DNA from: Ktedonobacterales bacterium
GTDB lineage: Bacteria > Chloroflexota > Ktedonobacteria > Ktedonobacterales > JADMIN01
Reading direction: 5' to 3'
Length of the DNA: 7,903 bases
Assembly (NCBI GenBank): GCA_015478575.1
Contig: JADMIN010000096.1
Location: 1-7,903 of the forward strand
Part shown: piece by piece, positions 1-5,447 of the stretch
How positions within the stretch are numbered: position 1 is the first letter of the stretch
How the letters are laid out: each line of letters starts with the position of its first letter
Position numbers and translations under genes: made by a program
Notes under the pieces: model-generated
The model's input: only the letters and a program-made list of their open reading frames with translations
Told to the model about the DNA's origin: nothing
Database searches by the model: none

Positions 1-11
1 TCCATGCTCAT
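1..11 (-). CDS. Start of a gene downstream of prfA (possibly prmC), cut by window edge
   Basis: On the minus strand, about 85 bases after the prfA stop, an AGAGAGGA Shine-Dalgarno-like stretch (complement of 19-26) lies 7 nt before an ATG at 11-9, reading Met-Ser-Met before the window ends. A second ATG directly abuts the SD at 18-16 and is a poorer choice. In many bacteria prfA is followed by prmC, the methyltransferase that modifies the RF1 GGQ glutamine, so prmC is the natural guess. Only three codons are visible and the identity rests on gene order alone. Confidence 0.3.
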
Positions 12-96
12 GGCCCATTCCTCTCTATATGGCCGCATCCCTCTCCAGCGGCCAGGCACCCGCGCACCGCCGCGCGCGCACCGCCACGCCAGCCGC

Positions 97-1194
97 TCAT
101 TCGCCGACCATCGCGGCGAGCTTCTCAGCCTGATCAGAAGAGATCAGCGCGTCAATCATCGGGTCCAGCTCGCCACTGAGGATGCCAGGCAGATTGTGCA
201 GTGTCAGGTTGATGCGGTGGTCGGTCACACGGTCCTGCGGGAAGTTATAGGTGCGGATCTTCTCGCTGCGGTCACCCGTCCGCACCTGCAAGCGCCGCGC
301 CGCCCCCTGCTCCGCCGCGCGCTTCTGCTGCTCCATATCCCACAGACGCGAGCGTAACACACCGAGGGCCTTGGCCTTGTTCTTGAGTTGGGATTTCTCA
401 TCCTGGCAGGTGACCACTAGCCCCGTCGGCAGATGCGTGAGGCGCACGGCGGAATCAGTCGTGTTCACGCTCTGGCCGCCGTGGCCGGTGGAACGGTAGA
501 CATCCACGCGGATATCCTCCGGGCGAATCTCGACCTCGATCTCCTCGGCTTCGGGCAAGACAATCACCTTGGCGGTGGAGGTGTGGATGCGCCCCTGCGA
601 CTCCGTCGTGGGCACGCGCTGCACACGGTGGGTGCCGCCCTCATATTTGAGGCGCGCATACGCGCCGCGCCCCCGCACCTCGAAGACCGCCTCTTTATAG
701 CCCCCGATACCACTCTCATTCGTATCCAGCACCTCGACACTCCAGCGCTTCTCGTCGGCGTAGCGCAGGTACATACGCACGAGATCCGCCGCGAAGAGGC
801 CCGCCTCATCGCCGCCCGCGCCAGCCTGCACCGTCACGATGGCGTTGCGGTCGTCCATGATGTCCTTGGGGAGCAGGGCGACGCGCACCGCGCCCGCCAG
901 CTCGGACTCCTGAGCGCGCAACCGCTCTAGCTCCTCGTAGGCGAGCGCGCGCATCTCATCATCCAGCCCCTCACTCAGCATCTGCTCGGTGTCGCTGATC
1001 TGCTGGCGGGTGGACTTGAGCGCCTGGTACTGCCGGACGACATCACTCAGGCTGGCATATTCACGCCCATACTTCTGGCGCAGCACAGGATCACTGGTGG
1101 TCTCTGGCTGGGCCATCAGATGGCTCAACTCTTCATAGCGCACTTCGAGCGCACTGAGTTTGCGGTCGAGGTCGAGGGTATTCGTCGCGGACAT
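97..1194 (-). CDS. prfA: Peptide chain release factor 1 (RF1)
   Basis: This is class I release factor 1, which reads UAA and UAG in the ribosomal A site and triggers hydrolysis of peptidyl-tRNA in the cytoplasm. The 365-residue product matches the usual length (E. coli RF1 is 360). An N-terminal helical domain covers about residues 1-110. The family signature AGAGGDEA is at 124-131. The stop-codon-reading PxT tripeptide appears as PTT at 195-197 inside RVPTTESQGRIHTS; RF2 would have SPF. The catalytic GGQ is at 239-241 in a HGGQSVNTTDSAVR context, and the RTYNFPQDRVTDHRI block is at 314-328. The ATG at 1194 is supported by AGGAAGG (complement of 1205-1211) 10 nt upstream. The frame is intact with all key residues present. 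It has its own candidate promoter, and the next gene on the strand may be prmC. Confidence 0.98.
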   Translation of the reverse strand: MSATNTLDLDRKLSALEVRYEELSHLMAQPETTSDPVLRQKYGREYASLSDVVRQYQALKSTRQQISDTEQMLSEGLDDEMRALAYEELERLRAQESELAGAVRVALLPKDIMDDRNAIVTVQAGAGGDEAGLFAADLVRMYLRYADEKRWSVEVLDTNESGIGGYKEAVFEVRGRGAYARLKYEGGTHRVQRVPTTESQGRIHTSTAKVIVLPEAEEIEVEIRPEDIRVDVYRSTGHGGQSVNTTDSAVRLTHLPTGLVVTCQDEKSQLKNKAKALGVLRSRLWDMEQQKRAAEQGAARRLQVRTGDRSEKIRTYNFPQDRVTDHRINLTLHNLPGILSGELDPMIDALISSDQAEKLAAMVGE

Positions 1195-1218
1195 ATAGAT
1201 AGTACCTTCCTGTCTCTC

Positions 1219-1236
1219 TAGCCATTCTAGCCATTC
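1219..1236. repeat. Two tandem copies of TAGCCATTC upstream of prfA
   Basis: The 9-base unit TAGCCATTC occurs twice without a gap at 1219-1227 and 1228-1236. Read on the minus strand, the junction of the copies forms the TAGAAT proposed as the prfA -10 element. Confidence 0.85.
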
Positions 1237-1253
1237 TCAGGGCGAAATGGCAG
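1224..1253 (-). promoter_or_regulatory. Candidate sigma-70-type promoter of prfA
   Basis: On the minus strand a TAGAAT -10 hexamer (complement of 1224-1229) follows CTGCCA (complement of 1248-1253) with an 18-nt spacer. Transcription would start near 1217, giving a leader of about 20 nt that contains the prfA Shine-Dalgarno. The -10 matches consensus at five of six bases and the -35 at four of six. The -10 is created within a tandem 9-bp duplication. Confidence 0.45.
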
Positions 1254-1286
1254 GGACCCGTCCCCGACGCTCGCACCGGGCCGTGG

Positions 1287-1324
1287 GTGAACCGGACTGT
1301 GCGTGAACCGGACTGTGCGTGAAC
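1287..1324. repeat. 16-bp tandem repeat, two full copies plus a partial third
   Basis: The unit GTGAACCGGACTGTGC is present perfectly at 1287-1302 and 1303-1318, followed by GTGAAC at 1319-1324 before the sequence diverges. It lies between prfA and the inverted repeat at 1336-1379. No coding frame here is convincing. Confidence 0.9.
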
Positions 1325-1335
1325 TGGGCACAGCG

Positions 1336-1379
1336 ACGCCCCATCCCTCCAGCGCCGCTAGATCGGAAGGATGGGGCGT
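1336..1379. promoter_or_regulatory. Perfect 11-bp inverted repeat (RNA hairpin or weak terminator)
   Basis: ACGCCCCATCC at 1336-1346 is exactly complementary to GGATGGGGCGT at 1369-1379. After one C/A mismatch the stem gains three more pairs (1348-1350 with 1365-1367), leaving a loop of about 14 nt. It begins 12 bases beyond the stop of the small minus-strand gene ending at 1392, where a terminator would be expected. Neither strand has a following T-run, so it is not a classical intrinsic terminator. It could protect a 3' end, be a factor-dependent terminator, or separate the small gene from prfA. Confidence 0.6.
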
Positions 1380-1391
1380 GCGGCGCGGCAG

Positions 1392-1520
1392 CTAATGCTC
1401 GCGCTCCGTCTCATGCGTATCGCGCCGCGCTTGCAGCAGCGAGAGCAACAGCATCCCCAGCAGTGAGCCGATCAACACGATTTCCATTGTGCTCAAGCGT
1501 ATGCGTCCACGCTGGCTCAT
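1392..1520 (-). CDS. Small single-span membrane protein, 42 residues, unknown function
   Basis: This short frame is too small for usual gene calling but has good signals. The product starts MSQRGRIRLS. A hydrophobic segment follows at about residues 13-29 (EIVLIGSLLGMLLLSLL), and a charged tail ends RRDTHETEREH. A basic N-terminus, one membrane span and a polar C-terminus are typical of bacterial small membrane peptides. The start ATG at 1520 is preceded by GGAAGGG (complement of 1529-1535) with an 8-nt spacer. The frame ends in TAG just before a perfect inverted repeat. It is co-directional with prfA, about 200 bases upstream, and diverges from the YceI gene. I do not recognise a family. A chance frame is possible but would not be expected to combine a good SD, a clean transmembrane span and a following hairpin. 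Confidence 0.6.
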   Translation of the reverse strand: MSQRGRIRLSTMEIVLIGSLLGMLLLSLLQARRDTHETEREH

Positions 1521-1610
1521 GCTCTTCACCCTTCCACTTCGCGCGCCCTCATCGAGGCTACCAGGTCACCCGCGGGCGTCTCTCCCGCGCTGCCGGTATA
1601 GTACACCCAT

Positions 1611-1616
1611 AGTATA
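1611..1616 (-). promoter_or_regulatory. Candidate -10 element for the small membrane protein gene
   Basis: The minus strand reads TATACT here, five of six to consensus, about 90 nt before the ATG at 1520. There is no recognisable -35 hexamer 16-18 nt upstream and no TG extension, so the call is weak. Confidence 0.3.
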
Positions 1617-1745
1617 CGCCAAAACGCGATCGTCCCCCATGCTCCCCCCATGCGCCGGGTGCGCGGCAAGCGCCTGATGCGGCGCCCTCGCGCGTCACGC
1701 GATCCCCGCTCCCGCCACGCGAAAGCACCTATGCCACCCATGGCC

Positions 1746-1774
1746 TTGACACGCGCTAAGTTTAGTGCTAAATT
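1746..1774 (+). promoter_or_regulatory. Near-consensus sigma-70 promoter of the YceI gene
   Basis: A perfect TTGACA at 1746-1751 is followed, after exactly 17 nt, by TAAATT at 1769-1774. Transcription would begin near 1780-1782, giving a leader of about 147 nt before the YceI ATG at 1928. This is the best-matching promoter in the window and suggests high activity when not repressed. Confidence 0.8.
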
Positions 1775-1776
1775 TA
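1757..1776. promoter_or_regulatory. Palindromic operator overlapping the YceI promoter
   Basis: A 20-bp dyad is centred on TG at 1766-1767. The core arms TTTAG and CTAAA (1761-1765 and 1768-1772) are perfect. The outer bases TAA/TTA also pair, leaving one mismatched pair (G1760/T1773). It fills the spacer and covers the -10 hexamer, where a bound dimeric repressor would block RNA polymerase. Size and symmetry suit MarR- or TetR-type regulators, but no regulator gene is in the window, so its ligand is unknown. Confidence 0.6.
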
Positions 1777-1860
1777 CTTATGGCAGTTACTTCTGAATTG
1801 GAAGCTAGGCCATGGGCCTGGCGCGCGTGGCCTCAGCGCCACACCGTTACCCGATGGCCA

Positions 1861-1911
1861 CACAGAGCACCGTAGAAGCACAGAGCACAGAATCCGGAAG
1901 AACCGGAAGAA
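1861..1911. repeat. Short direct repeats in the YceI leader
   Basis: CACAGAGCAC occurs at 1861-1870 and 1879-1888, and CCGGAAGAA occurs in tandem at 1894-1902 and 1903-1911. The latter lies directly before the AGGAG Shine-Dalgarno at 1914-1918, making the region ahead of the start purine-rich and probably unstructured. Confidence 0.7.
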
Positions 1912-1927
1912 ACAGGAGCGCAAGACG

Positions 1928-2470
1928 ATGATATGGACCATTGATACCGCGCACACGCAGATCGAGTTTTCCGTGAAGCACATGATGATCGCGACAGCGA
2001 AGGGGCGCTTCAACCGCTTCAGCGGCACCCTCGACCTGGACGCGCGCAACCCAGCGAACACCTCAGTCAACGTCACCATCGAGGCCGCCAGCGTGGACAC
2101 CAACAATGACATGCGCGACAACCACCTGCGCAGCCCCGATTTCTTCGATGTCGCCCGCTACCCCACCATCACCTACGTCAGCCGCAAAGTCGAGCCACGC
2201 GGCCAGGACCGCTACCAGGTCCTAGGCGACCTGACGCTGCACGGCGTCACACGCGAGGTGCCGCTGGAGGTAACGGTCGAGGGACCCATCAAGGACATAC
2301 GCGGCAGCCAGCGGGCCGCCTTCTCCATCCGCGGGGAGATCAATCGCAAGGACTACGGCCTCACCTATAACGCGACGCTAGAGACGGGCGGCGTCGTCGT
2401 GAGCGAAAAGGTCAACCTCGTGATCGAGGCCCAAGCGGTCGAGGCGGTGACCGAGGCGGCCTCCGTCTAG
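1928..2470 (+). CDS. YceI-family polyisoprenoid-binding-like protein
   Basis: This is a YceI-like lipocalin-fold protein of 180 residues, the usual family size. Members form a beta-barrel that binds long isoprenoid or related lipids, but the physiological role is often unknown. The N-terminal W-x-ID-x-AHTQIEFSVKHM block is at residues 3-19, followed by the G-x-F-x-x-F-x-G strand near 26-33. The RDNHLRSPDFFDVARYPTITY block is at about 62-82, GDLTLHGVTREVPLEV near 99-114, and the INRKDYGL strand near 137-144. No signal peptide is visible, so it is predicted to be cytoplasmic; many proteobacterial relatives are periplasmic. The ATG is supported by AGGAG at 1914-1918 with a 9-nt spacer. It has its own strong promoter and palindromic operator. 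The next gene has a separate promoter, so this is probably monocistronic. Confidence 0.93.
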   Translation: MIWTIDTAHTQIEFSVKHMMIATAKGRFNRFSGTLDLDARNPANTSVNVTIEAASVDTNNDMRDNHLRSPDFFDVARYPTITYVSRKVEPRGQDRYQVLGDLTLHGVTREVPLEVTVEGPIKDIRGSQRAAFSIRGEINRKDYGLTYNATLETGGVVVSEKVNLVIEAQAVEAVTEAASV

Positions 2471-2549
2471 ACCTATCGCGCTTCCCCAGCGATTCGTAGG
2501 CGCACCATGACAGACGCGCCAATACACGAGGGCACGAGCGGGCCGGATG

Positions 2550-2558
2550 TGGTATACT
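2550..2558 (+). promoter_or_regulatory. Extended -10 promoter of the CxxC/HxxH small protein gene
   Basis: TGG followed by TATACT (2550-2558) forms a TGn-extended -10 element, with the hexamer matching consensus at five of six bases. No clear -35 lies 17 nt upstream, which extended -10 promoters can do without. Transcription would start near 2565, about 65 nt before the ATG at 2631. Confidence 0.6.
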
Positions 2559-2630
2559 ACCATCTGCGCGCGAATGGCCAACTTCTAGCGGGCCACGAGA
2601 CGATTGCGCGAGCAGAGGAGAGAAGACACT

Positions 2631-2819
2631 ATGGCAAAGAAGGGCGAACTGTCCAAAACGGCGCGCGCCTCGATGGGGCAGCGCGACGATAAAGATTTCC
2701 TCACCAGCCGCGTCTGCGCGAAGTGCGGCGAGGCCATCAACCTCAAGGAGTTGCTGCCGGTCAAAGTCCTAGGGCAGGGCATGGCTTACTATCATAAGAG
2801 CCACTATACCGTCGCCTGA
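2631..2819 (+). CDS. Small putative zinc-binding protein (CxxC...HxxH), 62 residues
   Basis: The product begins MAKKGELSKTARASMGQRDD and has a basic, probably flexible N-terminus. The rest carries a C-x2-C pair at C29/C32 in VCAKCGEAINLKEL and an H-x2-H pair at H55/H58 in YYHKSHY, with 22 residues between the pairs. That spacing and the small size suit one structural zinc site, but I do not recognise a named family. The start is set by AGGAG at 2616-2620, 10 nt upstream. An upstream in-frame ATG at 2604 would add nine residues and lacks as good an SD. It has its own extended -10 promoter and a strong intrinsic terminator about 50 bases after its stop, so it appears to be a short, independently expressed unit. 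A nucleic-acid or protein-binding role is only a guess. Confidence 0.8.
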   Translation: MAKKGELSKTARASMGQRDDKDFLTSRVCAKCGEAINLKELLPVKVLGQGMAYYHKSHYTVA

Positions 2820-2843
2820 GTAGGGGCGTGGTTAGGGTGGCGA

Positions 2844-2861
2844 GCGCGGGCAGGCCCGCGC
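2844..2861. promoter_or_regulatory. GC-rich hairpin ahead of the terminator
   Basis: GCGCGGGC at 2844-2851 and GCCCGCGC at 2854-2861 are perfect inverted repeats separated by AG; in RNA the loop would open to at least four bases. It stands five bases before the terminator stem and could stabilise the transcript's 3' end. Confidence 0.5.
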
Positions 2862-2866
2862 GTATG

Positions 2867-2899
2867 AGGCCCTCGTGCCAGCACGAGGGCCTTTCTCTT
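2867..2899 (+). terminator. Intrinsic terminator after the CxxC/HxxH protein gene
   Basis: AGGCCCTCGTGC at 2867-2878 pairs perfectly with GCACGAGGGCCT at 2881-2892, a 12-bp inverted repeat with a tight loop. It is followed by a T-rich tail (CTTTCTCTT, ending at 2899). It closes the 2565-2890 transcript and insulates the transporter gene that follows. Confidence 0.88.
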
Positions 2900-2943
2900 G
2901 GCACAATGTGTGATGTGCATCTTACACGTTTCATCGGGATAGA

Positions 2944-2972
2944 TTGCCGTTCGCGTGAAGGTATGCTAGTAT
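2944..2972 (+). promoter_or_regulatory. Promoter of the MFS transporter gene
   Basis: TTGCCG at 2944-2949 and TAGTAT at 2967-2972 are spaced by 17 nt. The -10 is also extended by TGC at 2964-2966. Transcription would start near 2979, about 40 nt before the GTG start at 3018. An imperfect dyad (GTGTGATG / CATC-TT-ACAC, 2908-2927) lies just upstream and could be a regulator site, though its symmetry is weak. Confidence 0.65.
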
Positions 2973-3017
2973 TCTTATTGAGAACTTATCCTCATCTCAG
3001 GTTGGGAGGCCGAACTC

Positions 3018-4349
3018 GTGCTTGGATTGCCTCACCGCGCGCAGGTGCCCCACGCTCCCCCGCCAGACCCAGCGGCGCCCGGTCGCGCCGCGCGCGGGCG
3101 CATGTCCTCCGCGTTGCGCTACCGCAATTATCGGCTCTTCTGGACCGGCCAGCTCATCTCCGTCACCGGCACCTTCATGCAGAGCACCGCACAGCAATGG
3201 CTCGTGCTCACCCTCTCCTCCAACCCGCTTGATCTCGGCATCGTCGGCGCGCTCCAGTTCGGCCCCCTGCTCGTGCTGGCACCCTTCGGTGGCGCCATCG
3301 CCGACCGCTTATCCAGGCGCAGAGTCCTGATGCTCACCCAGGCGTCAGCGGGGATACTGGCGTCCGCGCTCTTCCTGCTCACGGCTACCCACCTGGTCCA
3401 GATCTGGCATGTCTTCCTGCTCGCGTTGCTGCTCGGCTTCGTCAACGCGGTGGATATGCCAACGCGCCAGGCCTTCGTCAGCGAGATGGTGCCGCCAAAA
3501 AGTCTGCTCAACGCCGTCTCACTCAACTCGGCGCAGTTCAATGCCTCACGCATCGTCGGCCCAGGCGTGGCCGGCGCGATGATCGCACTGCTCGGCATAC
3601 CGATCCTCTTCCTACTGAACGCCCTCAGCTATGTGGCCGTCATCGTGGGCCTGATCCTGATGCGACCCGCCGATCTCATGCCCGTGCCCCGCTCGGCGGC
3701 GACCCACGGCATCGCCCGCCTGCGCGCGATCGGCGAGGGCGCGGGCTTCGTGCTGCGCACGCCGATTGTGGCGATCACCTTCATCATGGTGACGGTGGTC
3801 GGCATCTTCGGCTTCAACTTCAACGTCCTGCTGCCGCTCGAGGCGACGCGCGGGCTGCATGCCGGATCGGCGATCTTTGGTCTGCTCAGTTCGGCGATGG
3901 GGGTCGGCGCGCTCAGTGGCGCGCTGCTCCTGGCGCGCCGCGCCAGCGCACCCACCAATCGGCTCCTGGTGGGCATGGCCCTCTCCTTCGGCATCCTCGA
4001 GACCTCCATCGCGCTCACCGGCTGGGTGCCAGCGGCGATCGCGCTGCCGATCACGATGGCGCTCTTCGCCACCACCGGCTTCTTCATGAGTTCGTTCTCC
4101 GCCGCGGCGAATACGCGCGTGCAGCTCTCCAGCCCGCCGGAGTTGCGTGGGCGCGTCATGAGCGTCTACATGATGGTCTTCGCGGGCACAACCCCCATTG
4201 GCAATCTGTTGGTCAGCGGGGTGGCCGGGGCGGTGGGCGTCTCGTTCAGCTTCATCGTCGGCGGCGTGCCCTGCATCCTGGCGGCGCTGGTCTCGGCGGC
4301 GCTCTGGCGGCGGCGGGCGCGCGCACCCCATCCAGGGCAGCCGCACTAG
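3018..4349 (+). CDS. MFS efflux transporter, MFS_3 / EntS-like
   Basis: This is a 443-residue inner-membrane transporter of the major facilitator superfamily, closest in pattern to the MFS_3 / enterobactin-exporter (EntS-like) group of proton-driven exporters. The substrate cannot be told. The typical opening ALRYRNYRLFWTGQ-IS-GTFMQ starts near residue 32. The motif-A-like loop GAIADRLSRRR is at 92-102, the segment DMPTRQAFVSEMVP at 146-159, and NSAQFNASRIVGPGVAG at 170-186. The late-loop motif PPELRGRVMSVY is at 373-384. About a dozen hydrophobic spans run from residue 42 to 430, followed by a short basic tail. The GTG at 3018 is preferred because GGGAGG at 3004-3009 lies 8 nt upstream; ATG 3102 lacks an SD but would remove a 28-residue Pro/Ala/Arg-rich extension unusual for the family. 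It has its own promoter. No clear terminator follows. Confidence 0.9.
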   Translation: MLGLPHRAQVPHAPPPDPAAPGRAARGRMSSALRYRNYRLFWTGQLISVTGTFMQSTAQQWLVLTLSSNPLDLGIVGALQFGPLLVLAPFGGAIADRLSRRRVLMLTQASAGILASALFLLTATHLVQIWHVFLLALLLGFVNAVDMPTRQAFVSEMVPPKSLLNAVSLNSAQFNASRIVGPGVAGAMIALLGIPILFLLNALSYVAVIVGLILMRPADLMPVPRSAATHGIARLRAIGEGAGFVLRTPIVAITFIMVTVVGIFGFNFNVLLPLEATRGLHAGSAIFGLLSSAMGVGALSGALLLARRASAPTNRLLVGMALSFGILETSIALTGWVPAAIALPITMALFATTGFFMSSFSAAANTRVQLSSPPELRGRVMSVYMMVFAGTTPIGNLLVSGVAGAVGVSFSFIVGGVPCILAALVSAALWRRRARAPHPGQPH

Positions 4350-4376
4350 CCCACTCCGCCGCCGCGCGCCAGCGGA

Positions 4377-4435
4377 GCCGAGGCGCCCCCGATGGCGCTG
4401 CCGGATCTCGCCGAGGCGCCCCCGATGGCGCTGCC
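4377..4435. repeat. 26-bp direct repeat with 33-bp period
   Basis: The 26 bases at 4377-4402 are repeated exactly at 4410-4435. The unit starts GCCGAGGCG and ends GGCGCTGCC. The 33-bp period is a multiple of three and, in the MFS frame beyond the stop, reads AEAPPMALP twice. Confidence 0.9.
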
Positions 4436-4619
4436 CGTTCCGCCCGATGTCGTGCTCGCCAGCGATTCCCGTGGCGGCCTCTCCTCATCCTCACAGATGC
4501 CACGGTCCGCGCCCGGTCATCCTACGCCACACCCCCGCGCCGCCGAAGCGCAATAAGCGCCCTGGCGCGTCTGCCCCCCTAGAAGAGCACACCTTCAGTC
4601 GCGATGCGCCACACTCCGC

Positions 4620-4655
4620 TGGCCCATCCGTCTCGCGTGGCCCATCCGTCTCGCG
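4620..4655. repeat. Perfect 18-bp tandem duplication
   Basis: TGGCCCATCCGTCTCGCG occurs at 4620-4637 and again immediately at 4638-4655. It lies just upstream of the IS66 remnant and belongs to no recognisable gene. Confidence 0.92.
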
Positions 4656-4688
4656 GGCGGCCCTCCTGACGGAGGGAGCGGAGGCCAG

Positions 4689-5330
4689 GAGGCGACCGAG
4701 GCCATTGGCATCCTGCCCGGCTACCGGGGAGTCAGCGTCCATGACAACTGGGCCAGGTACCGCACGTACCAGCCGTGCCGCCATACCCTCTGCGACATCC
4801 ACCATCTGCGCGAGCTCACCTTCCTGGAAGAGCCGTACCACCAAGGCTGGGCCACGGACCTCAAGGACCTGTTACGAGAGATGAAGGTCGCGACCAAGCA
4901 GGCTCGCGCACAGGGACCAGCGCAGTTGGACAAGGCCACGCAGGCCGCCTTCACCGCGCGTTACAAGGCCTTGCTAGCAATCGGGCTAGCGGCCAATCCC
5001 CCTCCCGAGGACCTCGGTCCGCGCCGGCGCGGTCGTCGCAAGCAGACCCCAGCCCGCAACCTCTTGGAGCGGCTCTGGCTGGGGCAGGCGCAGGTCTTGG
5101 CCTGCCTCGATGACTTGCGCATTCCCTTTGATAACAACCAGGCAGAGCGCGATCTACGCCCGCTGAAGGTGCGGCGGAACGTCTCCGGCTGTTTCCGCGG
5201 CGATCCCGGAGCCGCGGCGTTCGCCCGGCTCCGCGGCTATCTCGCCACTTTGCGCAAACAGGGCCAGGCACTCCTGTCGGCCCTCCAGATGGTCTTCGCT
5301 GGCCAGCCGCTCTATCCGGCCTTGGGCTGA
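4689..5330 (+). pseudogene. IS66-family transposase remnant, C-terminal part
   Basis: IS66 transposases (TnpC) are DDE enzymes that cut and join element ends. Here recognisable similarity begins at EATEAIGILPGYRGVSVHDNW, with the second catalytic Asp in HD at 4740-4745. It continues through CDIHHLRELTFLEE and WATDLKDLLREMK to DNNQAERDLRPLK, where the catalytic Glu codon is 5145-5147, and ends at TGA 5328-5330 after QPLYPALG. The roughly 210 residues compare with about 500 for a full protein. The N-terminal zinc-finger and helix regions and the first catalytic Asp (VDET block) are missing. No ATG or GTG lies in frame before ATG 4881, and that start would drop the HD residue. The accessory tnpA and tnpB genes are absent and no clear terminal inverted repeats are visible. 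The copy is a dead fragment, truncated on its left. Confidence 0.9.
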
Positions 5331-5447
5331 TCTGCTACGATTATGGGGGGTATCACCTGACCTCCCACCGCACCTAACGACCTATATGCCTGGATGTTGT
5401 GTTCCAGAGTTCAGACATAGTAACTAGCGTGAAGGGAAGGGTCCACT

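Larger units (their letters stand above)
4350..4688. other. Gene-free, low-complexity GC-rich stretch between the MFS gene and the IS66 remnant
   Basis: No convincing gene is seen on either strand. The MFS frame stays open after its TAG for another 68 codons to TAA at 4554-4556, encoding Pro/Ala/Ser-rich low-complexity sequence. The stretch holds a 33-bp-period repeat, an 18-bp tandem duplication and a small perfect hairpin (CCCTCC-TGAC-GGAGGG, 4661-4676) just before recognisable transposase sequence. It may be decayed mobile-element flank. Confidence 0.6.

Noticed and set aside
1287..1324. Tandem repeats as a CRISPR array.
   Set aside because: The units are only 16 bp and abut with no spacers, and no cas gene is present.
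1526..1741. A 71-residue minus-strand frame upstream of the small membrane protein.
   Set aside because: It has an Arg/Gly-rich composition typical of chance frames in G+C-rich DNA, and it spans promoter-like AT-rich sequence.
1757..1776. AGTGCTAA resembles half of a CIRCE (HrcA) operator.
   Set aside because: CIRCE needs TTAGCACTC and GAGTGCTAA separated by nine bases. The left arm and the spacing are absent; the palindrome here is a compact 5-2-5 site.
2507..2692. A 61-residue frame between YceI and the CxxC/HxxH protein gene.
   Set aside because: It lacks a good SD, runs across the promoter at 2550-2558, and overlaps the better-supported gene at 2631 in another frame.
3612..4346. Long minus-strand frames opposite the MFS gene, and similar ones opposite prfA and rarA.
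   Set aside because: They are antisense shadows of conserved genes, rich in Arg, Ala and His, with no recognisable motifs.
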